NCBI GenBank assembly: GCA_002430755.1
Contig: DJCX01000140.1
Coordinates: forward strand, 1 to 5,237
Length of the DNA: 5,237 nt
Direction of reading: 5' to 3'
DNA from: Flavobacteriales bacterium UBA5939
GTDB lineage: Bacteria; Bacteroidota; Bacteroidia; Flavobacteriales; Schleiferiaceae
Numbering within the stretch: the stretch's first letter is position 1; each line of letters starts with the position of its first letter. A program made the translations under genes and the position numbers. Under the pieces are notes generated by a model that worked only from the letters and a program-made list of their open reading frames with translations, searched no databases and was not told the origin of the DNA. Shown piece by piece: positions 1-5,117 of the stretch.

Positions 1-22
1 AAATGGCAACTAGTTTTTTCAT
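1..22 (-). CDS. N-terminus of a divergent gene, possibly exported (partial)
   Basis: The complement of the first 22 bases reads ATG AAA AAA CTA GTT GCC ATT T, giving MKKLVAI before the window ends. Two lysines followed by hydrophobic residues is the usual opening of a Sec signal peptide or lipoprotein signal in Bacteroidota, so an exported protein is possible; this is inference from seven residues. The position also fits: it would be divergent from the saccharopine dehydrogenase gene, leaving a 114-base control region between them. No family can be named, and a chance ATG cannot be excluded. Confidence 0.42.
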
Positions 23-65
23 AGCGTGAAGATACGTTCAGAGTACTAAAACCACGATGTGATAA

Positions 66-79
66 AACTAACATTAGTT
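66..79. promoter_or_regulatory. 14-bp inverted repeat, possible operator
   Basis: AACTAA, two central bases CA, then TTAGTT form a perfect 6-bp dyad in the gap between the divergent MKKLVAI start and the saccharopine dehydrogenase start. Its size and position suit a binding site for a dimeric regulator controlling one or both genes, but AT-rich dyads of this length also arise by chance. No known operator is recognised. Confidence 0.25.
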
Positions 80-94
80 GTTGATAATGTTTTA

Positions 95-125
95 TTTGAA
101 ACATGCGTTTTGTGTGGTATTTTAG
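95..125 (+). promoter_or_regulatory. Candidate Bacteroidota-type promoter, weak
   Basis: TTTG at 95-98 and TATTTTAG at 118-125 are separated by 19 bases. This resembles the -33 TTTG / -7 TAnnTTTG pattern of the Bacteroidota primary sigma factor, with one mismatch in the -7 box. Transcription would then start only a few bases before the ATG at 137 and would overlap the AGGAGA ribosome-binding site. The two readings compete, so this is a tentative call. Confidence 0.22.
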
Positions 126-129
126 GAGA
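124..129 (+). promoter_or_regulatory. Shine-Dalgarno-like site that sets the start at 137
   Basis: AGGAGA lies 7 bases before the ATG at 137 and 13 before the alternative ATG at 143. The spacing favours 137. It also argues against an in-frame GTG at 59, which has no comparable site and would add 26 residues lacking family character before the Rossmann fold. Confidence 0.5.
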
Positions 130-136
130 AATCTCA

Positions 137-1495
137 ATGTACATGACCAAAGTTTTACTCATTGGCGCTGGACTGAGCACTCAAAAATTAGTTCCTTATT
201 TAAAAGGTTTAGTGCAGTCTCACCGCATTAAATTAAGAGTAGTTGACCGGGATGAATCTATCGCATCAGCGCGTATGGGCAGTTCAAGCGATGGTTGCTC
301 GGTAGGAAAACTAGATATCACCAATGTTGCTGCATTAGACGCAGAGATTTCTAGTTGTTCCATAACCATCAGTATGGTTCCCGCGCACATGCATTTAGAG
401 GTGGCGAAGGCGTGCCTAAAACACGGATCACATCTTATTACAGCGTCTTATCTAACGAAAGAGATGGAAGGGCTTTCACAGGAAGCAGAAAAACGAGGTT
501 TGGTCTTTTTGAATGAATGTGGCTTAGATCCTGGTATTGATCATATGAGTGCAATGCAACTGATCGAGGGTATACGAGATAAGGGCGGCAAAATTAAGTT
601 GTTTGAAAGCTTTACTGGTGGCCTTTTAAGTCCGAGTTCTGAAGGCACTAATCCTTGGCGCTATAAGTTCACTTGGAATCCGAGAAATGTCGTCTTAGCA
701 GGGCAGGGGGGCGCTGTGAAGTTCCTGCAGGAAGGTAAATACAAGTATATCCCCCCACACATGGTGTTTCGTAGAACCGAATTCATGAATGTAGAAGGTT
801 ACGGCCGATTTGAAGGGTTAGCTAACAGAGATTCGCTCAAGTACCGCGACGCCTATGGATTAACAGAAGTGGAGACCTTATACCGCGGAACATTACGTAG
901 ACCTGGATACGCTCGTGCCTGGGACTGTTTTGTTCGACTTGGAATGACCGATGATTCCTATGTTATCAAGGGACTTAAGCAGATGACATTCAGAGATTTC
1001 ACCAATTTATTTTTAGCCTACAACCCCAGCGACAGCGTTGAGTTGAAGCTCAAGTACTACTTGAGTATTCCTCAGGATTCCGAGATTTTTGCGAAGCTTG
1101 AATGGGCAGGTATTTTCTCCGACTCCACTTTTGATTTTGACCAAGGCACACCTGCTGAGTGTTTAGAATTTATGCTTCGAAAAGTATGGAGCATGGAGCC
1201 TGAAGACAAAGACCTCATTGTTATGTACCATAAAATAGGTTGGGAGCAGGATGGTTCCCTTCATATGATTGAAAGCTCCATGGGGGTAGAAGGAGAAAAT
1301 GCCCATAGTACAGCAATGGCAGGCACTGTTGGACTTCCATTGGGTATTGCCACAAAGATTGTTTTGGAGGGTAAGGCTCCTATTGGCGTTCAGCGCCCTA
1401 TGACAAAATCATGGTATAATCCTATTTTGGCTGAATTGGCCGCAGATTATGGTGTGAAATTCACGGAGAAAACGGTTGAATACCGCGGCTATTAA
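137..1495 (+). CDS. Saccharopine dehydrogenase family protein (Lys9-like, L-glutamate-forming type)
   Basis: A cytosolic NAD(P)-dependent enzyme of the saccharopine reductase/dehydrogenase family, 452 aa, a normal length. The family interconverts saccharopine with glutamate plus alpha-aminoadipate semialdehyde. In bacteria this usually serves lysine breakdown, but the direction here is inference. The N-terminal Rossmann fold starts at once (KVLLIGAGLST, residues 5-15), with an acidic VVDRD at 36-40 ending the second strand. The segment SMVPAHMHLEVAKAC (79-93) matches the family's 'P..H..VA..C' region. The strongest signature is NECGLDPGIDHMSAM (126-140), followed by the substrate-domain stretch FTGGLLSPSSEGTNPWRYKF (159-178). 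The C-terminal TVGLPLGIATKIVLEG (397-412) and TKSWYNPIL (423-431) are also typical. The start at 137 is chosen from the AGGAGA site and immediate entry into the fold; Met143 is a possible alternative. No lysine-ketoglutarate reductase gene is visible nearby. The stop overlaps that of the convergent trmN6. Confidence 0.9.
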   Translation: MYMTKVLLIGAGLSTQKLVPYLKGLVQSHRIKLRVVDRDESIASARMGSSSDGCSVGKLDITNVAALDAEISSCSITISMVPAHMHLEVAKACLKHGSHLITASYLTKEMEGLSQEAEKRGLVFLNECGLDPGIDHMSAMQLIEGIRDKGGKIKLFESFTGGLLSPSSEGTNPWRYKFTWNPRNVVLAGQGGAVKFLQEGKYKYIPPHMVFRRTEFMNVEGYGRFEGLANRDSLKYRDAYGLTEVETLYRGTLRRPGYARAWDCFVRLGMTDDSYVIKGLKQMTFRDFTNLFLAYNPSDSVELKLKYYLSIPQDSEIFAKLEWAGIFSDSTFDFDQGTPAECLEFMLRKVWSMEPEDKDLIVMYHKIGWEQDGSLHMIESSMGVEGENAHSTAMAGTVGLPLGIATKIVLEGKAPIGVQRPMTKSWYNPILAELAADYGVKFTEKTVEYRGY

Positions 1496-2217
1496 AGACT
1501 AGCGTAAAAGGGTTCAAGTACTTCACGGACCTCCTGAGTATATTCTTGCGGCGCCTTATAAAGCACGAATTCTTTACGGCACGTTTCTGCTGTAGTTTCT
1601 TTGCTAAAAGCAAGAATAACGCGGTTCGCAGGGCGATCATTCTTAGGTCGGATGGCGTATATAGATACCGGGTGTAGGTTTTCTTCAATACCCGCTTCTA
1701 TCATCTGTTCTGCGCGGTCTGCAGGCAATACGCACCAAAAAGTCCCCGTTTCTTTTAAAAGCCTTGAAGCATGCTCAATAAGGGAGTTAAAATCCAAGGT
1801 TAACGCGTGTCGCGCATTTGCAACGCCTTCATCCAGTTTGGTCGGACCTGATTCAAAATAGGGTGGATTGGATACTATGATGTCGTAAGAAACGCTTGCT
1901 TCAAATTCTTGTAATGGCTCGTGGTAACAGATCATTCTGTTGTTCCAAGGTGAGTTTTTAAAGTTTTCTGTGGCTTGCTTTGCACTAGGACCATGAATTT
2001 CTACTGCATCTACAAATGCATTGTTGAAACGTTGTGCCATTTGAAGTGCAATGACACCACTTCCCGTACCGATATCCAATACGTGTTGTACGGAATCTTG
2101 ATGGTGATTTTCACCGGCAATTGCCCCTAAAAGACAACCGTCGGTATTTACGCGCATGGCACAATTATCGTGCGCTACGCTGAATTGTTTCATTTGAAAA
2201 GGGCCTACAAATTTCAT
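1492..2217 (-). CDS. trmN6: tRNA1(Val) (adenine(37)-N6)-methyltransferase, YfiC/TrmN6 family
   Basis: A class I SAM-dependent methyltransferase, 241 aa, expected to place N6-methyl on A37 of tRNA1(Val), as YfiC does in E. coli. The specific substrate is inferred from the family. Residues 8-31 (QMKQF, then CAMRVNTDGCLLGA) form the characteristic TrmN6 N-terminus. Motif I is VLDIGTGSGVIAL (46-58), the acidic residue after strand 2 is in AVEIHG (71-76), and the catalytic motif IV is IIVSNPPYFES (113-123), the NPPY of N6-adenine methyltransferases. It is followed by ARHALTL (135-141), also typical. The open frame extends 50 codons upstream, but that stretch crosses the preceding gene and is not family-like. 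The ATG at 2217 overlaps the upstream TGA as ATGA and has AGGAGA just before it. It is the last gene of the rpsP operon. Confidence 0.92.
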   Translation of the reverse strand: MKFVGPFQMKQFSVAHDNCAMRVNTDGCLLGAIAGENHHQDSVQHVLDIGTGSGVIALQMAQRFNNAFVDAVEIHGPSAKQATENFKNSPWNNRMICYHEPLQEFEASVSYDIIVSNPPYFESGPTKLDEGVANARHALTLDFNSLIEHASRLLKETGTFWCVLPADRAEQMIEAGIEENLHPVSIYAIRPKNDRPANRVILAFSKETTAETCRKEFVLYKAPQEYTQEVREVLEPFYASL

Positions 2218-2642
2218 AGTTCTCCTGCGAGTCCAAATATCTTGGGACGCAAGGTGAAGAAATAGACAATATTTACCAAGGCAAATATGAAATAATAGAA
2301 GTTGCCCTCTATCAGTGTGTAGGTAAGCAGGATTAAAGTGCCTAATTGCACTAGTACCCATCTCCAAATATGGATTTTGGTCAAAATTTCAAGCTTGGTA
2401 AACAGTTCTTCGGTAGAGTTAATCTCACGCATTCCGTTGTTCCAGACATACCGTCCCAACAGAACGAGTACAAAGGCAATTCCCGGAATAGCGTATGTAT
2501 TCCCTGCAAACGGCATTAAAAAGACACTAGCAGTATCGCTAGCTACATAAAGTACTACGGAGGTTAATACCAGTTGAATCATCAGCAATGCGCTGAAAAT
2601 CAAGTGTAAATACCTTGGATCGTATGGTTTCTGTTCGTTCAT
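2214..2642 (-). CDS. Four-helix integral membrane protein of unknown function
   Basis: I do not recognise a characterised family. The 142-aa protein is very hydrophobic, with four predicted helices at about residues 11-33, 48-66, 91-111 and 113-131, and no signal peptide cleavage motif. Arg and Lys residues in the N-terminus, in the 64-92 loop (RYVWNNGMRE, KLEILTK) and after the last helix (LRPK) suggest that both ends face the cytoplasm. The C-terminal 'RP.....L..EL' ending resembles small uncharacterised Bacteroidota membrane proteins. The gene starts 6 bases after rimM ends and overlaps trmN6 by 4 bases, so it is co-transcribed with ribosome and tRNA maturation genes. Whether that means a shared function or only shared expression is unknown. 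The ATG at 2642 lacks a Shine-Dalgarno site, consistent with coupling to rimM. Confidence 0.82.
   Translation of the reverse strand: MNEQKPYDPRYLHLIFSALLMIQLVLTSVVLYVASDTASVFLMPFAGNTYAIPGIAFVLVLLGRYVWNNGMREINSTEELFTKLEILTKIHIWRWVLVQLGTLILLTYTLIEGNFYYFIFALVNIVYFFTLRPKIFGLAGEL
2221..2226 (-). promoter_or_regulatory. Shine-Dalgarno-like site that sets the trmN6 start
   Basis: On the minus strand AGGAGA is followed by ACT and then the ATG at 2217. With the ATGA overlap this supports 2217 as the trmN6 start rather than the much longer open frame. The same hexamer precedes the saccharopine dehydrogenase gene, although Shine-Dalgarno sites are generally weak or absent in this phylum. Confidence 0.45.
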
Positions 2643-2648
2643 CTGTGA

Positions 2649-3158
2649 TCAAAGGTCTAATAAACCTTCGGGCAATTCAAGATAAACGATTTTCTCAGGA
2701 TGTTCAATTCTTTGAATAAAAGCTTCTACGGCAGGAACAAGGAACTCTTTTCCATCGTGCTCAATGATAAAGAGATTCTGAGCGGAATTCTCCACTACAT
2801 CGGTAATTGTACCAATAGCTTTATCACTGTGATAGGCTATATAGCCTAAGATGGCCTTGTCGTAGAAACCTTCCTTAGGAGCAGGAAGCATTTCTTCTGG
2901 TAGGTAAGCGTTGCAACCTACAAATCTCGAGGCTTCGTCAGGGCTAATATCCTCGAGTTTAACAATGAGTTTCTTGCCGTTCAGTTTGCCCCGTTCGGCA
3001 AAAAAAAATGGAATCAGCTCTTGGTTAAATTCCAAGAATACTGATTCCAATTCTCTAAAGTATTGTGGGGTAGACGAGTCGATGTATAATACCATCGCTC
3101 CTTTGTACCCGTGGAGTTTTGTGATCTTACCTAGTAAAAAGCACTGCTCCTTTTGCAC
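2649..3158 (-). CDS. rimM: Ribosome maturation factor RimM
   Basis: RimM binds the 30S head through uS19 and promotes late small-subunit maturation. The protein has 169 aa, a normal length. The N-terminal RimM barrel (about 6-88) opens with CFLLGKITKLHGYKGAMVLY (6-25), the family signature. It includes a LESVFLE segment (37-43) and the Bacteroidota-like KKLIVKLEDI (62-71). The PRC-barrel domain (about 98-167) carries GTITDVVENSAQNLFII (116-132), EFLVPAV (138-144) and the C-terminal ELPEGLLDL. The start is GTG at 3158, two bases after the rpsP stop; no in-frame ATG exists near the family N-terminus, and homologues also begin just before the 'CF.LGKI' segment. The tight junction implies translational coupling with rpsP, matching RimM's role with the 30S subunit. 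A run of nine T residues encodes Phe51-53. Confidence 0.94.
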   Translation of the reverse strand: MQKEQCFLLGKITKLHGYKGAMVLYIDSSTPQYFRELESVFLEFNQELIPFFFAERGKLNGKKLIVKLEDISPDEASRFVGCNAYLPEEMLPAPKEGFYDKAILGYIAYHSDKAIGTITDVVENSAQNLFIIEHDGKEFLVPAVEAFIQRIEHPEKIVYLELPEGLLDL

Positions 3159-3160
3159 AA

Positions 3161-3769
3161 TTACTCTGCGCTTTCTTCTGCAGCTTCCTCAGCAGGAGCT
3201 TCTTCAGCAGGAGCTTCCTCAGCCGGAGCCTCTTCAGCAGCAGCTTCTGCAGCTGGAGCTTCTTCAGTAGCAGCCTCAGTTTCTGCTTCTTCAGCCGGAG
3301 CCTCTTCAGCAGGAGCTAGGGCAGCAGCGATTGCAGCAGCACGAGCTTTGTTTACTTCGCTTTCCGCAGCTAGACGAGCGGTTTTATCAGCAGCTTTCTT
3401 TTCAGCGATCGCTTTCACGTTTGCACCGATTTTAGACTCCTTGTCGCTTAGCCAAGCTTCGTATTTAGCTTCTGCTTGCTCTTCAGTCAATGCACCTTTA
3501 CGTACACCTTCAAGCAAGTGCTTTTTCATCATAACACCACGGTAAGAAAGAATCGCACGCGCCGTATCTGTTGGCTGCGCACCTTTCATCACCCATGATA
3601 GTGCTGAATCAAAGTTCAAGTCGATTGTTGCTGGGTTCGTGTTCGGGTTGTACGTACCTAATTTTTCGATGAAACGACCATCACGCTTAGCGCGAGCATC
3701 TGCTACAACGATTGAATAAATAGGACGCGACTTGCGACCACCTCTTTGCAAACGAATCTTAGTTGCCAT
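3161..3769 (-). CDS. rpsP: Small ribosomal subunit protein bS16 with a long acidic C-terminal tail
   Basis: bS16 binds 16S rRNA in the body of the 30S subunit and aids assembly. Residues 1-80 are the conserved core: KIRLQRGGRKSRPIYSIVVA (4-23), then RDGRFIEKLGTYNPNTNP (29-46) and QPTDTARAILSYRG (65-78). At 202 aa the protein is more than twice the ~82 aa of E. coli bS16. Residues 85-150 are a charged, Ala/Lys-rich, probably helical extension (RKGALTEEQAEAKYEAWL, then KKAADK) of the kind common in Bacteroidota. Residues 152-202 are an Ala/Glu/Pro tail with five exact APAEE pentapeptides, 20 Glu, and no basic residue after Arg143. The ATG at 3769 is followed at once by the family N-terminus. 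It is the first gene of the operon, with a TACTTTTG promoter box upstream and no Shine-Dalgarno site. Confidence 0.96.
   Translation of the reverse strand: MATKIRLQRGGRKSRPIYSIVVADARAKRDGRFIEKLGTYNPNTNPATIDLNFDSALSWVMKGAQPTDTARAILSYRGVMMKKHLLEGVRKGALTEEQAEAKYEAWLSDKESKIGANVKAIAEKKAADKTARLAAESEVNKARAAAIAAALAPAEEAPAEEAETEAATEEAPAAEAAAEEAPAEEAPAEEAPAEEAAEESAE
3164..3316 (-). repeat. Degenerate 15-bp tandem repeats encoding the APAEE tail of bS16
   Basis: The segment for residues 152-202 is built from 15-bp units encoding APAEE or close variants. The clearest three are adjacent at 3185-3199, 3200-3214 and 3215-3229; they differ only at silent positions. Further diverged units (AAAEE, APAAE, AETEA) follow at higher coordinates, and two more exact APAEE units encode residues 152-161. 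Because the unit is a multiple of three, gain or loss by slippage would change tail length without breaking the frame. Confidence 0.85.
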
Positions 3770-3786
3770 AATTAATTGTTTTAAAA

Positions 3787-3799
3787 GGGTCCGAAACCC
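3787..3799 (-). promoter_or_regulatory. Small hairpin in the rpsP leader
   Basis: In the transcribed strand GGGT, loop TTCGG, then ACCC can form a 4-bp stem, followed by TTTTAAAA and an AT-rich run into the ATG. It sits in the predicted ~50-nt leader. It could be a remnant or part of an autoregulatory leader bound by bS16, or a weak attenuator, but the stem is short and may be incidental. Confidence 0.22.
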
Positions 3800-3824
3800 C
3801 GTTAATTAATGAATAATTGAGCGG

Positions 3825-3832
3825 CAAAAGTA
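3825..3832 (-). promoter_or_regulatory. Bacteroidota -7 promoter box for the rpsP operon
   Basis: The minus strand reads TACTTTTG, an exact match to the TAnnTTTG -7 consensus of the Bacteroidota housekeeping sigma factor. It lies 56-63 bases upstream of the rpsP ATG and predicts a leader of about 50 nt. No good TTTG or TTG -33 element is seen at the usual 17-23 base distance, so the upstream half is weak or divergent. It falls between the kinase stop and rpsP, where an operon promoter is expected. Confidence 0.6.
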
Positions 3833-3864
3833 CATAAATTATTGATGCGTAGCGCCCGTAGGCA

Positions 3865-4848
3865 TTAACTTTCAATATGAATGATTTTAGAGCCTTCGGT
3901 TTCCATCTTGAATTCAAATGGAGTAGCGTCTAATTTAGCCATAGCTTCATCTACAGTAGAATGCTTGTCTGCATCAACATAAAACAACATAAAGCCCCCA
4001 CCACCGGCACCTAGAAGCTTTCCACCGCGCGCACCTGCTTTTGTGGCTGCAGTGTAGAGCTCATTAATTCGGGGTGTGGTAATCCCTTTAGCCAAGCTTT
4101 GTTTCAAGAGCCAATTTTGATGCAGTAAATCGCCAAAGGCATCTAGATCTCCTTTGACAAGTACTTCTTTGAGATCGTACACTAACTCGACCATCTTCTC
4201 TAGTGCCTTAAACTTGTCCGCTTGGGATGTGTTCTTTTTCTGTTCTGCCAAAATCTTGCTTGCACTGCGCTGATTACCAATATAGTAAAGCTTGAGGTTG
4301 GCATTCAATGCAGCTCTAGTATCTTGACTTATATCCACAGGTTCTACATGTACAGAACCGTCAGGATGAAACTCAATAATATTAAGACCGCCATATGCAG
4401 CTGCATATTGGTCTTGTTTACCAATGGGCTCACCTAAAAGATCGATTTCTACGCGGCATGCACCTGCACCAAGACTTTCCTTAGTTACCTCTTGATCAGT
4501 ATAAGCGTTTATGTTATGAAGAAGGCCTACTGTAAAGCTTGAGCTGCTTCCCATTCCTGTGCCACCTGGAATATCAGCAATGGAGCTGACCTCGATACCC
4601 TTGACATCAAAATCTTTGAGTACGGTGCGAAGTATGGGGTGTTGCAGTTCATCCACATTGTTCACCGTTTCCGTTTGAGAATACTTACAGCGTATTTTAT
4701 CTCTTTCAAAAAATTCATGCGTGCTGATGTACATGTACTTATCGATTGTAGTGCTCAGTACAGCGCCTTTTTTCTTGCTATAGAAACTCTCTAAATCGCT
4801 TCCTCCGCCAACAAAAGAAATTCTAAAAGGGGTCTTGGTGATAATCAT
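3865..4848 (-). CDS. hddA: GHMP family sugar kinase, HddA-like (D-glycero-D-manno-heptose 7-phosphate kinase)
   Basis: A 327-aa cytosolic GHMP kinase, normal for the family. The closest match I recognise is HddA, which phosphorylates D-glycero-alpha-D-manno-heptose 7-phosphate at C1 on the way to GDP-heptose for S-layer or surface glycans. GHMP motif 1 is TPFRISFVGGGSDL (6-19), followed by the HddA-like GAVLSTTIDKYMY (28-40). The ATP-binding motif 2 is IPGGTGMGSSSSFTVGLL (93-110). The likely catalytic acid is in GKQDQYAAAYGG (143-154), and motif 3 is KLLGAGGGGFMLFY (277-290). The open frame runs 39 codons further upstream, but that part is not family-like; MIITKTPFRISF is the standard start. 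The other heptose genes (hddC, gmhA, gmhB) are not in the window, so the exact sugar is uncertain and a related sugar-1-kinase is possible. No clear terminator separates it from rpsP. Confidence 0.85.
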   Translation of the reverse strand: MIITKTPFRISFVGGGSDLESFYSKKKGAVLSTTIDKYMYISTHEFFERDKIRCKYSQTETVNNVDELQHPILRTVLKDFDVKGIEVSSIADIPGGTGMGSSSSFTVGLLHNINAYTDQEVTKESLGAGACRVEIDLLGEPIGKQDQYAAAYGGLNIIEFHPDGSVHVEPVDISQDTRAALNANLKLYYIGNQRSASKILAEQKKNTSQADKFKALEKMVELVYDLKEVLVKGDLDAFGDLLHQNWLLKQSLAKGITTPRINELYTAATKAGARGGKLLGAGGGGFMLFYVDADKHSTVDEAMAKLDATPFEFKMETEGSKIIHIES

Positions 4849-4870
4849 GCAGCTAAAGTAGTGGATTGTT

Positions 4871-4887
4871 GAAAACCTAAAGTTTTC
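4871..4887. promoter_or_regulatory. 17-bp inverted repeat upstream of the kinase gene
   Basis: GAAAAC, a 5-base spacer CTAAA, then GTTTTC form a perfect 6-bp dyad 23 bases upstream of the hddA ATG, in the gap before the plus-strand small ORF. A weak -7-like TACTTTAG lies between the dyad and the ATG on the minus strand, so the dyad would sit in or beside that promoter's spacer. It is a possible operator; no regulator is identified. Confidence 0.28.
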
Positions 4888-4952
4888 CAAGCTTAAAATA
4901 TTAACTGATGAACTGCGTAGATTTAAAAAGGAACAAATAAAAACACTCAGAG

Positions 4953-5117
4953 ATGCAAAACACAAAATTAGCTTTTGAGCAAAAGGAAGTTGTTTTAAGC
5001 CGACAACTTCACGGAACGTATGTTACGGTTGATGTTCATCAAAACCAATGGCCATACCTCTTTCCAAACCGGACTATTTCATCGATTCATTCACCTAAAC
5101 CTATGCTCTATGTATAA
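4953..5117 (+). CDS. Small ORF, 54 aa, unknown (doubtful)
   Basis: An ATG-started frame encodes 54 residues beginning MQNTKLAFEQKEVVLSRQLH and ending PKPMLYV. It is divergent from the hddA-like gene, with 104 bases between the starts. I recognise no domain, signal peptide or membrane segment. Its composition is unremarkable (several His, Gln, Pro), and no Shine-Dalgarno site is well placed, although AAAAAGGAA occurs about 20 bases upstream. The frame contains an 8-bp inverted repeat, so the region could equally be non-coding. It overlaps the next frame by 8 bases. Confidence 0.25.
   Translation: MQNTKLAFEQKEVVLSRQLHGTYVTVDVHQNQWPYLFPNRTISSIHSPKPMLYV
4986..5010. other. 25-bp perfect inverted repeat (8-bp arms)
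   Basis: GAAGTTGT, a 9-base loop TTTAAGCCG, then ACAACTTC give a perfect 8-bp stem with no mismatch. It has no T-run on either side, so it does not look like a simple terminator. The tip sequence CGACAAC is the inverse of GTTGTCG in the last seven bases of the window. It lies inside the doubtful 54-aa ORF. Confidence 0.4.

Noticed and set aside
59..136. Upstream GTG extension of the saccharopine dehydrogenase by 26 residues
   Set aside because: The added residues are not family-like, there is no ribosome-binding site at 59, and AGGAGA is well placed for the ATG at 137. The extension would also run across the proposed operator and promoter.
1461..1861. Short frames on both strands within trmN6
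   Set aside because: They lie fully inside a well-supported gene and show no domain or start signal.
2218..2367. 50-codon N-terminal extension of trmN6
   Set aside because: It is a different frame of the membrane-protein gene. The ATGA overlap, AGGAGA and the conserved TrmN6 N-terminus all place the start at 2217.
2911..3270. Plus-strand Gln/Leu/Pro-rich frame
   Set aside because: Antisense to rimM and the rpsP repeat. Its repetitive end is another frame of the same 15-bp units.
3181..3320. CRISPR-like array
   Set aside because: The regular 15-bp units have no spacers and are explained by the coding repeat of bS16.
3153..3545. Plus-strand Ser/Ala/Gly-rich reading frame (SSAGASSAG repeats)
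   Set aside because: It is the antisense shadow of the rpsP APAEE repeat; its low-complexity composition is explained by that repeat.
3841..3864. Terminator after the kinase gene
   Set aside because: The CGTAG direct repeats and GCG-CTA-CGC mini-dyad after the stop give at most a 3-bp stem with no T-run, too weak to call. Read-through into rpsP remains possible.
4222..4437. 71-aa plus-strand frame within the kinase gene
   Set aside because: Antisense shadow of a confidently identified GHMP kinase; no recognisable features.
4849..4965. 39-codon N-terminal extension of the kinase
   Set aside because: MIITKTPFRISF is the standard beginning of this kinase type. The extra residues have no family character and cross the inverted repeat.
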